Source: Polytrichum commune
Taxonomy: Eukaryota; Streptophyta; Polytrichopsida; Polytrichales; Polytrichaceae
NCBI GenBank assembly: GCA_950295325.1
Contig: OX485805.1
Location: 40,847,501-40,911,500, forward strand
Reading direction: 5' to 3'
Length of the DNA: 64,000 nucleotides
Part shown: positions 1-10,345 of the stretch, one piece after another
Layout: the number at the start of each line of letters is the position of its first letter
Numbering within the stretch: the stretch's first letter is position 1
The notes under the pieces: model-generated
What the model was told of the DNA's origin: nothing
Seen by the model: only the letters and a program-made list of their open reading frames with translations
Database searches by the model: none
Made by a program: the position numbers and the translations under genes

Positions 1-642
1 TCGGAGCCAAATGTAATGCAATAAGGCCTCTAAGCCCCCCCTTTATATAGTATGCGAAATATGAATATGAATATAATTATTCCTTGATTCCTTTTGAATT
101 TAATATATATATAGGATAATATGATCATTCTGTTATTTTAAGCATGAATGTATTTATTATTTGGATATTGAAATCTAAATATTTATTAATATTTATTTTC
201 CATGAACATGTGTCGATTTAAGTAGTTTCTACTAACTACTTTGTAAAGTCTAGGGGTCTTCAAATAGTGCTTAAGACCGGGGTCTTTGTAGAATATTTGA
301 AGTCAGGGTCTTGCCTTGTAGTTGTTCGTGCCCCAAGCATTTCCCCATGATCATGAGTTTATTGGGGTCTTCTAGGCGTTCCCCAATGTTCCCTTCAACA
401 TTCCCTTGGCTCTTTATGATCAACATTCCCTCTAGGGGAACTTTGTCTCCTTCACGGCCGCTCCTTCATTGTCTTCCTTTGGTGCTTGTCGTGGTCCTCA
501 GTAGCTCTTGTTTTTTCATCCTCATGATCCTCTTCATGTTGGTCTTGTTCATGCTCGTTTCTAAGTTGCATTGTTTGGTAGATACAATATGAGGCATTAA
601 GTAAAAACTAACATCTGCTTTTGCCAAATCACAGTGGATGTC
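1..642. other. AT-rich flank, no gene seen
   Basis: No coding region with recognisable similarity or good codon structure was found here. The short open frames on both strands around 311-681 are low-complexity (Leu/Ser/Phe rich) and overlap each other on opposite strands, so I treat them as chance. The stretch ends at the target-site duplication of the adjoining Harbinger element. Confidence 0.6.
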
Positions 643-645
643 TAA

Positions 646-665
646 GAGCATCCCCACTAGCTCGG
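646..665 (+). repeat. Left terminal inverted repeat of the Harbinger element
   Basis: The terminus pairs with 6152-6171 (16 of 20 bases) and is preceded by TAA at 643-645. GC-rich subterminal sequence follows to about 880 and resembles the right subterminal region around 6020-6120 in composition. Confidence 0.85.
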
Positions 666-896
666 GCACCGCCCCGGGCATAATGGCGTCGGTGGCAGCC
701 CCGGCACAGTGAGGGTTTGCTGTAAATATTCACCTTGCCCACCAGCCCCGGTACCGGACCCTCTTCGAGGCCGGCCCCCGCCCTCAATTACCCCCTTGCC
801 CGGGTTCGCGAGCCCTGCCCGATGCCCTGCCCAATACCCTGCCCGATTCCCTACCCGATATCCCGCCCGCTTCTCCGCCCGTGAATAAAATAAAAT

Positions 897-1966
897 ACCT
901 CGTTAATTTGAGCATTTCTCTTGTATCTAATTAATATATGGACCACAACAACATGGTCTAATGTTTGGGGTTGTCCCACCTAAACCATCTTGATACGGGT
1001 TCCTAATTAAATGGGTGTGTGTAAGAATTTAATTTAGGGTTCATCTTAGATCAATTTCGCTTATCTTAAAGATAGAGATATCATGATTGTAGACATCCAA
1101 TATTAAAAAAAAACTCCACCCCCTATAGGTTTTGTGTTAAATCATCTTTGATGAAATGGTCTACATTAATTCGGAAGCAAGTAAAGGAAAATTAGTAACA
1201 TCCGGAGTAATGTTTGGGTCATCATATTAATCACTATATTCGTTAATTTGGGATTTTTTTGGCATTTTGAGACAATTACAAACATAGGAACGTGGATAAA
1301 ATGACACACATATTGGAGAATGTTTTAAGATGCTAATACTTTGAAGCGGTGTTCATATCGAGAACCCAATTAAGAACTCATATCAAGATGGTTTAGTTAG
1401 GACGACCCAAACATTAGACCATGTTGTTGTGGTCCATATATCAATTTGAGACAAGATAAAGTCTCAAATTAACGAATGTAATGATATTAGTCACTACATT
1501 CGTTAATTTGGGATTTTTTTGGCATTTTGAGACAATTGCAAACATAAGAACGTGGATAAAATGACACACATATTGGAGAATGTTTTAAGATGCTAATACT
1601 TTGAAGCGGTGTTCATATCGAGAACCCAATTAAGAACTCACATCAAGATGGTTTAGGTACGACGACCCAAACAATGGACCATTTTGTTTGTGGTCCACAT
1701 ATTAAATTGATACAAGAGGAATGCTCAAATTAACGAATATAGCGATTGTTTTGAGACTTTTTATTGTTGATAAATTAATATATGGACCACAACAACATTG
1801 TCTAATGTTTAAATCGTCCTACCTAACGTATTTTGATATGGGTTCTTAATTGGGTTCTTGATATTAACAACATTTTCGAATATCCGTGTGATTTTATGGT
1901 TGTTATTATATTTGTAAATGCCAAAAAATGCCAAAAAAATCCAAACTTAACGAATATAGTGATTAA
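897..1966. mobile_element. Cluster of about 250-bp MITEs with CACTATATTCGTTAATT ends
   Basis: Several small elements lie head to tail inside the Harbinger element. Two near-identical units start at 1232 and 1493 with CACTATATTCGTTAATTT or CACTACATTCGTTAATTT and close at about 1483 and 1747 with the inverse sequence. A further closing end is at about 1947-1966 and an inverted partial copy begins near 897. An internal segment beginning ATATGGACCACAACAACAT occurs in both orientations (around 937 and 1780 forward, around 1420-1440 inverted). The terminal sequence is shared with the 30-kb transposon at 21761-51716, so these are probably its non-autonomous relatives. No coding sequence was seen. 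Confidence 0.7.
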
Positions 1967-2411
1967 ATCGAGGTCATTGGCAAATCCAAATCCTGTTGGG
2001 GTTAATGTTTGGCGTTACTGTTGAACCAATTGAGTTGCTTTTGTGAAATAGGGGATAACGACCAATCTTAATTTGCGATGCAACTACTAGCGTTCTTTGT
2101 TTAATTTTTAGTTTTTTTAATGCCAATCATTTGTTTTTTAAATCCGATCATTAGCATTCGGACTTACATTTGCAATTGGATTTACAATTAATGTTTTATA
2201 GGTTTATGACTAATTACACTAATCCTACACTACTGTTACCAATTGTTGTTGTGGTCATTCAAAATCAAATCCAATGAAATCAAAACAAAACAAATCGAAC
2301 ATAAACAATAAAACATTCTCATATGGTAATCAACCCCTAAACCCATGTCCGCTAAGAACAAAAGGGTTAATTTATTAAAATTAGCACAGCGCCGAATCCA
2401 AAATGTTTTCT

Positions 2412-2985
2412 TTGGCATGCATTCTTTGGCATTCCTAGGGGGAATAATGACCTTAATGTTCTCGATAGGAGCCCTCTTGTACGGAATCTACTGACTGGCC
2501 ATGCAAATGGAGTGGGATTTTGGGTTAATGGAAACTGGTATGATAAATACTACTTGCTTGCTGATGGGATTTATCCTAAATGGAGTTGTTTCGTGCAAAG
2601 TCTACAAGATCCAGAAGACCAAAAAGAGAGCAACTTCTCTGCTTGTCAGGAATCCGCCCGAAAAGATGTGGAAAGGTGTTTCGGTGTATTGCAATCAAGG
2701 TGGTCTATGATTGCACATCCTTGCAGATTGTGGAACACATCCGATATGGCCGATGTCATGTACGCATGTATCATTATGCATAACATGATCATTGAGGATG
2801 AAGCTGACGAAGATCTTCCGGAACTGCACGCTCCAAGCTCATCTCAGACTACATTGAGACGGGGCTTCACTTTCAACGACCTTCAAGTTGGCACTTCCAA
2901 CTTGCAAGACTCGGAAACTTATTACGCTTTGCGCGACGATTTGGTTCAACATTTGTGGAATGAAAAAGGTTCCAATTACCAATAG
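2412..2985 (+). pseudogene. PIF/Harbinger transposase, C-terminal half only
   Basis: The frame is open from about 2412 and reads through the family motifs in order: HAFFGIPRGNNDLNVLDRSP with the second catalytic Asp, then NGNWYDKYYLLADGIYPKWS, then ARKDVERCFGVLQSRW with the catalytic Glu, then YACIIMHNMIIEDEADED. Stop at 2983-2985. In the family these belong to the DDE_4 (plant PIF/Pong) nuclease that cuts and joins transposon ends in the nucleus. The first catalytic Asp and everything upstream are missing. The sequence before 2412 is MITE material and AT-rich DNA, so this is a truncated, inactive copy. It converges with the ORF1 gene at 4558-5952. Confidence 0.85.
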
Positions 2986-3179
2986 GTAGTACAGAATATT
3001 GTTTGGTTTTAGGTGCACCCACATATTATAGTTTAATTCCTTACACTACAAAGAGTTATATTGGTCACATATTGTACATGATTACCTATAACACATACAT
3101 GTTTGATGTTTGTGATTTCCAATAAATGCCTTGCGAGAGGGTTAATTAGTAATGTCAATATTTTGGTTGACATACTTAT

Positions 3180-3560
3180 ATTATTGCTTATACCCTTAAA
3201 CATATTGATAAGCAAATTATTATACACATTGTCAAACACATTCATAAACACATCATAAAACATATTATTACGAATATATTTGAGGGGGTTTTCGTTAAAC
3301 ACATCGACAAGCAAAGTATTATTAACATTTTTAATCAAAATGTTAATCAAAGTATTTATCAAATTGCTAAGCACATTTTTTATGAAATTGTTAATGAAAA
3401 TTTTAATGAAATTGTGAATCACTTTGTGCATTACCTTGTTAATAATTTTTTTAATATTTGTGTTAATCACTATGTTAATGAAATTGTTAATCACATTGTT
3501 AATGTCATTTGTTAATCTTTTTGTAAATGATCTTGTTAATGTCCTTGCTAATCATTTTGT
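3180..3560. repeat. Degenerate low-complexity TTGTTAAT-type repeat
   Basis: Phrases such as GTTAATGAAATTGTTAATCAC recur with slight changes over about 380 bases inside the Harbinger element. Long open frames on both strands here (Asn/Ile rich) come from this composition and are not genes. Confidence 0.6.
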
Positions 3561-3689
3561 TAAGGTCATATCTCTAAACCAACTTAATATCATATCATCC
3601 AGCCAGCTTAATATCATATCATCCAGTCGCTTAATATCAGATCAACCATCATCTCGGGGCATGGGCAGGGTTCAGGCTGATGATTAAGG

Positions 3690-4395
3690 TTGAGAGTTGG
3701 GTTAGCTTAATGGCCTCGGTGTCTAAGAGAGATGGTTAGCTTAATGGTCTCGGTGTCTGAGAGAGCTGGGTTAGCTTAATGGCCTTGGTGGTTGAGAGCA
3801 GGGTTGGTTGTGTGGCCTCGGTGATTGAGAGCAGGTCAGCTTTAAGAGTTGTGTGAGGTTGAGAGCTGTGTTTAGTTTTAAGCTTAATGCTGGTTGAGAG
3901 GGCTATGTGCAGGTTGAGAGGGTGTAGGAGGAATTTGGGTAATTGAGGATGAGAGTTGTGTTTAGTTTCAAGCTTAATGCTGGTTGAGAGGGCTTTGTGC
4001 AGGTTGAGAGGGTGTAGGAATAATTTGGTTCATTGAGGTTGAGAATTGTGTGAGATTGGGAGCTGTGTGAGGTTGAGAGCTGTGGTTTAAGCTTAATGCA
4101 TGTTGGTTGGATTTGTGCAGGTTGGTTGGCTTTGTGCAGGTTGAGAGGGTTTATGGGGAATTTGGTTAATTAAGGTTGAGATCTGTGTGAGGTTGAGAGT
4201 TGTGTGAGGTTTAGGATTAATGCAGATTGAGAGGGTTAAGATGTTTGTGTAAGATGCAGGTTGAGAGGGCAGATTGTGTATGTGGGAGGGTGAGAGGGTT
4301 AAGCTGAATTGGGTGCAGGTTGAGAGGGCAGTTGGTGAGACATGCAAGTTGAGAGGGTTAAGCTGAGTTTATGTGAGGGTTTATGTGAGGGTTTA
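3690..4395. repeat. Degenerate minisatellite-like GGTTGAGAG repeat
   Basis: Variants of GGTTGAGAGGG and GTGTGAGGTTGAGAGCTGTG are repeated many times with irregular spacing of about 25-60 bases. The segment is G/T rich on the plus strand and lies between the two Harbinger genes. It is non-coding. Confidence 0.6.
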
Positions 4396-4557
4396 GGGTT
4401 CAGCATAATGGACATATCACAAGCATTCGAATGATACACAAAATTATAAGGATTTCAATGTGGACACATGAGCATGCTGCAATAGAAGAAACTGATTTAC
4501 ATAATCAAGAGAGCTAAACCCTGAATTTTTTTATTCCTACGCCCCTAAACCCTGCAG

Positions 4558-5952
4558 TCATGTGGATTGAGGTGTGAATGAATTGTGAGAAGAGGGTGTA
4601 TGGACTTGTTGAGAGGATTGCAGCCTATTAGCATAATCTTCGCGAATTCCAGAGGTCCAAAACTGGACATGAGCAGCATGTATATCATGAGGGTCTATTG
4701 AGAGGCGGCGACGTTGTGATGGGGGAGGGGTAACTTGGAATTCACTCACTTCTGAATCCAGGTTGATGGTGGTGTCTTCCTCGCGGTCCGAAGCTGATTG
4801 GCCGAAGTCATTCCCAAATGAATTGAGATCAGCTACCCTCCTCCTGTCCCCAAACAAGTCAGATGAATCCTCCTCGCAGTCTAGCTCGGCACAATCATCA
4901 GCATCAGCATCATCATCCTCGTTCAAATCCCTAAACCCTAACCCTTGGTGATGTGTTTGTGTTGTTGCAGGTGCATCCCTAAACACTAACCCTTGGCCAT
5001 GTGTTGGTGCAGGTGCAGGTGCAGGTGCAGGTGAGCTCGAAGGCGTCTGCACACACGAAGGAGTCACATTGCTGGGGGAGGAGCAGACTCCAACCCGAGG
5101 AGGAGCAGGCACGTTGGAGGCAGCAACCTCGGCAGCTTGCTCGGCAGCAACCTGGGCCTTGAGCTTTGCAAGCTCTTGGGTCCTGCGGAGGTGGATCCAC
5201 TGCCTAGCAAGGTCACAGGTAATCAACTTATCCTCTAGTGTAAACAAACTAAATGTATTTTGCTGAGCAATTTGCTCAGCTTTCTTCAATGTAGCAGCAG
5301 CAAAGTCAATTGTAGCTTTTGCATTAGCACGCAAAGCTTGCTCCTTCCCCTTACTGTGTAGGTGATCAACCTTTGAGGACTTAGCACCTTGTGGCCGAAT
5401 CTGTGCAGGTGGCGATTCGGTGGAGAGGGCCTCACCATTTGGGGAGACCAGATCGCGACGATCCACTGGCAACGCGTTCGGAGAAGGCAGATTGAACCCT
5501 CTAGCCTTCCGCTTGCCCATGAAAATTGCTGCAAATCTAGGATAACTCTTTAACAACAACCAACAATGTTTAAGAACAAATGCCTTCCCACAGTTTTGTT
5601 TGTACAAGTTCATTGCATCTAATACAATGTCATCCTCTGTTTTCCCACTCTCATCAAGATCTTTGACTGACAAATAGCAACCAGTGAACTTGGCCACAAA
5701 TGTTTTGATGTCACTCCATTTTGTCTCTAGAGACCTAGCAGGACGATCTGCTCCTCCCTCAGGTTTGTGTCTTGCATAATGCACCGCAACACTGGTCCAA
5801 AATGCCGCATTCTTCTGCCCTATCCCTCTCCTGGAGTATGTGGAAGTGTGCATGAAACTTTTGCAACACTGTTCTTCCTCCTCCGGGCAGAAGTTCCTGC
5901 CCTTCTTGGTCCTCCCACCCGTTGCAGCTACATCCCCCCCCTTTCCTGACAT
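4558..5952 (-). CDS. PIF/Harbinger ORF1, Myb/trihelix-like DNA-binding protein
   Basis: This is a 464-residue uninterrupted frame. Residues about 18-150 form a Myb/SANT or trihelix-like region as in PIF/Pong ORF1 proteins: an acidic PEEEEQC start, STYSRRGIGQKNAAFWTSVA, then RPARSLETKWSDIKTFVAKF, then a C-terminal FVLKHCWLLLKSYPRF block. Pro/Ala-rich linker, an acidic stretch (DEDDDADADDCAELDCEED) and a short basic QRRRL segment follow. In the family ORF1 binds transposon ends and helps the transposase enter the nucleus and cut. The start is the first Met of the open frame. ORF1 is intact although its partner transposase is truncated, which suggests fairly recent mobility or mobilisation in trans. 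Confidence 0.8.
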   Translation of the reverse strand: MSGKGGDVAATGGRTKKGRNFCPEEEEQCCKSFMHTSTYSRRGIGQKNAAFWTSVAVHYARHKPEGGADRPARSLETKWSDIKTFVAKFTGCYLSVKDLDESGKTEDDIVLDAMNLYKQNCGKAFVLKHCWLLLKSYPRFAAIFMGKRKARGFNLPSPNALPVDRRDLVSPNGEALSTESPPAQIRPQGAKSSKVDHLHSKGKEQALRANAKATIDFAAATLKKAEQIAQQNTFSLFTLEDKLITCDLARQWIHLRRTQELAKLKAQVAAEQAAEVAASNVPAPPRVGVCSSPSNVTPSCVQTPSSSPAPAPAPAPTHGQGLVFRDAPATTQTHHQGLGFRDLNEDDDADADDCAELDCEEDSSDLFGDRRRVADLNSFGNDFGQSASDREEDTTINLDSEVSEFQVTPPPSQRRRLSIDPHDIHAAHVQFWTSGIREDYANRLQSSQQVHTPSSHNSFTPQST

Positions 5953-6151
5953 GGTAGAATAAGTCCAAAGAAAGGAAACTTGGGCGATGGCGTTGGCGGG
6001 GAGGGCTTGGTACCCGAGGCGAAAATACCCAGAGCACTCCTCTCAAATGCCCGGCCCGGGACCCTTTTTGTCGATAGCGGAGACTGGTGGACGTTGAGAC
6101 TTGGCGGCCCCGGCAGTGAGTTTTCAGGAGTGCCGTTCAATTGCCGTATAC

Positions 6152-6171
6152 CCAGGCTGGTGGGGACGCTC
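6152..6171 (-). repeat. Right terminal inverted repeat of the Harbinger element
   Basis: This is the inverted partner of 646-665 and is followed directly by the second TAA copy at 6172-6174. Confidence 0.85.
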
Positions 6172-6245
6172 TAAGAAGGGTGGAAAAAGGGTGTAAAAAG
6201 AGCACCAACTTTGACCAATCACAATGGCTAATGTATGATCAAGGA

Positions 6246-6402
6246 GAACCGGCAGTTAGTTACAGATGAACCAGTTGACTTTGAGAAATAATCGGTTGAA
6301 GTTCACGACTCCATGAAAATTACCGATCATTTTAGAATAATTTATAGAATATACCCCAATTTAATAAAGGAAAACCAAAGTATATCAACATGTAACCTGT
6401 TG
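6246..6402 (+). repeat. Left arm of a 160-bp inverted repeat (fold-back element)
   Basis: This segment, beginning GAACCGGCAGTTAGTTACA, matches the reverse complement of about 9380-9536 over roughly 157 bases with moderate divergence. The two arms enclose about 3 kb of AT-rich DNA. Long inverted ends of this kind are found in fold-back and Mutator-like elements. I could not identify a convincing target duplication. Confidence 0.65.
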
Positions 6403-7553
6403 GACTTGCAAACACTAGGATCTCAACTGATTATGCCCAAAAATCTCCCTGATCATTGTGGCTAATCGAATATCTAATAACTCAACAATATGGTGTAAGA
6501 AGTGGTCAACAAAAAGTAAACCGTACCCTCATTCAACAAGACTCTTGCGTATTACAAGATTGATATTGTGGTTATTCCCACCTTACAATCCAACATTAGT
6601 GGACCCCGTATGTGATGGTTTAAGGTCCATTTTGACATTCGCCTTCTCTAGTTTCCATGTGTTGCATATAAACTCCAAATTTTGTTTTGTTTTGTTAGGT
6701 TAGCACATACTTGCAAATCTACCCTGATTTTTTCAAAAATTTCTCTCTTGGTAATAAGCCTCCCAAACTACACAAAGTTTATAGAGGTCTCACTTGAAAG
6801 CCCGCTTACCTTTCGTTGGAAATGAGCATAGCTTTTCTAACACCATCTTGTGTGCTCCCTTTGGCAAGAGAAACATTCTCAAGTAATGCAGGAACAATCC
6901 ACTTGCAATTCGATTCCTCGCCTAATTAATGTTCAAACTGAACACACCCTCTTTTGAGAAGCAATTTCATGGGCAAGATTGGTAGAGCTTCAATTGTCAC
7001 TTATTTCCAGAGTGGTACTTGGGATCCCTCAACATCAATAGAAATATAACATGTTGATGTTGCTTACACTACCAAGGGTGGCTTTACATTAGGGTATGGA
7101 TCCAAGAAACTTGGGGTTCCACACACCCCTTAGATGGACTCTACTCTTGGACTCAAGATTGGACCCAAGCTTGAAGATCCATTTCTCAAACTTGAATAAA
7201 TATTTTTCTTGAGGTAAGACCAACAAGATTTGGTGGGAATGGGATGTCACATTGGCACCACTTCATTTTTTCATACCTTGGATCCCGACCGCAATGTAAA
7301 CTCTTTGGGTCCAAATTTATGCTCCGATCACTAAGATCACTTGCTTTGGGAGTTCCTTCAATCTTGGATTCTAGTGTAAAGCCACATGTAGAGGCGCTTT
7401 TGATGGGAGTCCAAGGTCCATTAACATAGGAGCCAATTTGAAGCAATTTGAGGCAAAATGAATCCTTGAACTAGACCCTACGTTGGACCCTGCCTTCCAA
7501 AATGATTCTTCAAAACATGAGCTCTCCTATGAGCTTCATTTCTTGGTTCAAAC
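6403..7553. other. No gene recognised
   Basis: Unique-looking AT-rich sequence lies between the left fold-back arm and a MITE. Open frames at 6458-6703, 7186-7446 and 7244-7429 lack recognisable motifs and two of them overlap on opposite strands. Confidence 0.5.
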
Positions 7554-7900
7554 CACTACACAAAATATGATATTTAGTGTTAGATACACTAAATACGAAC
7601 ACTACACTAAATATCACTAACCCTATGAAAGTAAGTAACATTAAATGTAAACTCAAACACTAAATATCATCTATGGTAATATGTGAAAGTTACATGCATG
7701 AATTTAGTGTTTAGTAGGAAAGAGGTGGCAACAAGGAAGGCGATTGATTGTTTCCAAGAAAGAGGTGGCAGCAAGGAAGGCAACGGCGGCGCATTTATGT
7801 CTAACACTAATTATCAAAGAATTGAAAATTAGTGTTGAGCAGAGTAGGGTGGTAAAACACTAAATCTAATCAAACACTAAATATCATATTTTGTGTAATG
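7554..7900. mobile_element. MITE with 24-bp perfect inverted ends, about 347 bp
   Basis: Bases 7558-7581 (ACACAAAATATGATATTTAG onward) are the exact inverse of 7873-7896. The outer bases read CACTACACAAAA on the left and TTTTGTGTAATG on the right, resembling the CACTA-type start of En/Spm-like elements. The interior repeats short AACACTAAATAT phrases. There is no coding capacity, and a clean target duplication could not be assigned. Confidence 0.7.
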
Positions 7901-8039
7901 TTTCCCCTCCAAAGTGGTGCCATGTAGGAGACACCTCACTTTGCCTCTCTTTTAGTCTTGGACTCTCATCTAAAAGCCTTTGGTCCAATTAGGATTGCTC
8001 CATTTTGTGGGACCCTCCCCCTTGAGCCCCCCATCTAAA

Positions 8040-8225
8040 GCGCCCCTTATTAAGCCAACTTTATACTTGGTGTTGGGTTGAGGGCCAGCCTAAACTTTAC
8101 AAATTTGGCCCAATAGGATTGTTTGGTTTCATCAAATCTGGCCCAAGGGCTTTATACTAGGATTGGCCTGAACATTGGTCATCTTATGTGGCATCCTAGG
8201 TGGCAAAATTTTGGTGTCAAATCTT
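8040..8225 (+). repeat. Dispersed repeat, copy 1 (direct copy at 10820-11005)
   Basis: The segment from AACTTTATACTTGG to TCTTCCGGG is a diverged direct copy of 10820-11005, including the phrases GGTTTCATC and CCCAAGGGCTTTATACTAG. The copies are about 2.8 kb apart. They might be remains of a terminal repeat or of two insertions of the same short element. Confidence 0.6.
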
Positions 8226-8403
8226 CCGGGGGTGCACCTTTCATAACACGTATGAGTGTATGTGAGTACACAAAAGGGGTATTAATTTGAACTTTTCTAT
8301 ACTACGTATACATATGCTACACAAATTATAACTCTTAGGTATGTACATGTATGTATGACCTCTGGAAAATATGTAACATTTGTACTTGTATGGTAAGGTC
8401 ATA

Positions 8404-8476
8404 GGCCCCCCACACATACTGGTGGTGGGCGGCAGTGAACGGGCGAACACCGTTCGCTGCCACCAGTATGTGTGGG
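8404..8476. repeat. GC-rich perfect-type hairpin
   Basis: CCCACACATACTGGTGG on the left is mirrored by CCACCAGTATGTGTGGG on the right around a short GC-rich loop that contains GAACGGGCGAACACCGTTC. The structure sits in otherwise AT-rich DNA and borders the long inverted repeat that follows. Confidence 0.7.
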
Positions 8477-8489
8477 CGTACTAACTTCA

Positions 8490-9280
8490 CTAAGTATGAT
8501 ATATAGTGTCAAATGGTATTTTATGTCACTATGGTAACTTTCTAGATGACACTTTTTATGAAGAAGTGAACAAATATTGTCATGGATGGTGGATGAGTTC
8601 ATCCATTTGCCAAAACCCTACCTTCTCTTATGATGAAATATTGTCTTGGATGATTGATATTTGGATGAAAAATCACTTGGTAAGTGACAGTAATTGCAAC
8701 ACTATGATCTATATTCCCCTATAAAAATAACAAGGAATGACAAATAATGTTGGGTTGACATATAGTGTTGGTGACACTACACCATGGTTTACAATTAGTA
8801 TTGAGCAAGACAATTAGAATTGGTGATACTAAATAACATGTTTAGTGTACTTATAATATTTGGGTAAAAAATGATACTCTTAGTTAAATGTTGTAGCAAT
8901 ATGTAAGTTGTAACTCCAAATGGTAACCCACACATATTAGACAAAATAGTGTAATTGTAAACCGCCCATGTAGTTTCACCGACACTAAGTGTAAACCAAA
9001 CATCATTTGTTATTCCTTCTAAAAAAAGGAAATTAGACATTATAGGTTTACATTGTTGCAATTATTGTCACTTATTAGGTGAATTTTCATCCAAATTTCA
9101 ATCATCCATGACGACATTTCATAACATGAATTTTAGGATGCAGAATATACCAAAGGTGGATGAACCAAAAGTAGCTTGTGGTGGTGATATTTGCACGAAA
9201 CTTATTCATACGAAGTGTCAATAAAAAAGTTACCACATGTGACATAAGATACCATATGATACTAAAATAAAATATTTAGT
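8490..9280. repeat. Long imperfect inverted repeat, arms about 330 bp
   Basis: The left arm, about 8490-8812, pairs with the reverse complement of about 8945-9280. Matching pairs include TGGATGATTGATATTTGGATG (8649) with its inverse near 9090-9110, and GACATATAGTGTTGGTGACA (8758) with its inverse near 8960-8990. The loop is about 130 bases. A transcript would fold into one long hairpin, as for a fold-back transposon or a locus yielding small RNAs. No protein gene was seen. Confidence 0.65.
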
Positions 9281-9379
9281 AGTAGTTGAAATATACTTTT
9301 AGTTTTAAAATGTCACTTCATTTTAGGAAAAATGAACCAAGTTTGTTTCATTGTCAAAAACAGACAAGATAATTCGGGC

Positions 9380-9536
9380 CAACTAGTTACATGTTGACAT
9401 CCTCCGGTTTTCCTTTATTAAGTTGGGGTATATTCTATAAATTCTTGTAACATGCTCGGTAATTTTCCTGCAGTCTTGAACTTCCACCAATTATTTCTCA
9501 AAATCATCCGGTAGTTTTGTAACTAACTGCCGGTTC
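9380..9536 (-). repeat. Right arm of the 160-bp inverted repeat
   Basis: This is the inverted partner of 6246-6402 and ends CTAACTGCCGGTTC. The nested long hairpin at 8490-9280 and the MITE at 7554-7900 lie between the arms. Confidence 0.65.
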
Positions 9537-9599
9537 CCCCCAATCGTAGTTCACGAAACCTAATAGTCCAAAAAAATTTATTGTGTGCTAGGTCGGCTT

Positions 9600-9728
9600 T
9601 CACAGTGAACGGGCAAGCTGGGCGTTCGTTGCGCCCAGTCGTTGCCATTATAGAAAATTTTACGAAAAGTGGCCCCCTGCTGGTGGGAGCCTGCGACTGG
9701 CCCTCCCACCAGCAGGTGTGGGCGGCCT
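9600..9728. repeat. Pair of GC-rich hairpins
   Basis: CTGGGCG..CGCCCAG at about 9619-9640 and CCTGCTGGTGGGAG..CTCCCACCAGCAGG at about 9676-9714 are two inverted repeats. They resemble the hairpin at 8404-8476 in composition and flank (GTGTGGGCGG), so they may be parts of one repeat family. Confidence 0.55.
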
Positions 9729-10094
9729 ATCACTAGACTTTAATGGGATAGATACTTAATGTTGGATGAAAATAGGATGAATAATTTTCTCGTTTTCCTT
9801 ATCTCATCCATGTATGTGTGGAAGAGGCAATATATATTAGGGTTTTGGAAGGGGTGGTTGAGTTGAGAACGAGGCCACTTCTTGCTTGGGGTTGCAAGAG
9901 GCATGACTAGAGCTTCTTTGTGGTTGAGGCCTTAGTTAGATCATGGGCGGTATTGAAATTATGAAGGTGTTGATTCCTAGGTGGGTTTTCTCAATCGTTT
10001 TTGTATCATTAGTATACCTCCAATGTGTACACCACAATTGGATCAAGCATTTAGGGATCATAATTGTTGCAAGTTCTAGGATCAAGCATGGAGA

Positions 10095-10345
10095 TTAGTT
10101 TATGTTGGTATCAAAACGGAACCAACAATTAGTGGAATACAATCTTATGGATCATTTGATGGTAGATTTATAAACAATAATTACATTAGCTTCTATGACA
10201 TATATTGTAGATTTAAATTCTTATGAGTTGCATCTAGGGGATGAAAAAGTCTTCAACAACTTTATTAATGAATGCTAAGGTTTTACATTATACATATGAC
10301 AGGGGTTCATTATTATTCATAAGTATATTTGTATACATATGTTAA
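10095..10345 (+). pseudogene. Degenerate inverted copy of the unrecognised C-terminal exon at 32059-32268
   Basis: The sequence from GGAGATTAGTTTATGTTGG to the TATATATGAATG phrase near 10350 is a diverged reverse-complement copy of about 31965-32255. The frame seen there is broken here, for example a TAG after the first residues of the GDWFMLV segment. The function is unknown and the copy is not translatable. Confidence 0.5.

Larger units (their letters stand above)
646..6171. mobile_element. PIF/Harbinger DNA transposon, both ends present
   Basis: The element is bounded by inverted ends. The left end, 646-665, reads GAGCATCCCCACTAGCTCGG. The complement of the right end, 6152-6171, reads GAGCGTCCCCACCAGCCTGG, so 16 of 20 bases match. 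TAA lies directly outside both ends (643-645 and 6172-6174), which is the 3-bp TWA target duplication typical of this superfamily. Inside are the two genes expected for PIF/Harbinger: a DDE transposase fragment on the plus strand and a Myb/trihelix-like ORF1 on the minus strand, convergently arranged. The transposase is truncated and a block of small MITEs occupies the place of its N-terminal half, so this copy cannot move by itself but could in principle be mobilised in trans. Confidence 0.9.

Noticed and set aside
3033-3494. Asn/Ile-rich 153-codon frame on the minus strand
   Set aside because: It is produced by the TTGTTAAT-type low-complexity repeat, and the other strand is open as well.
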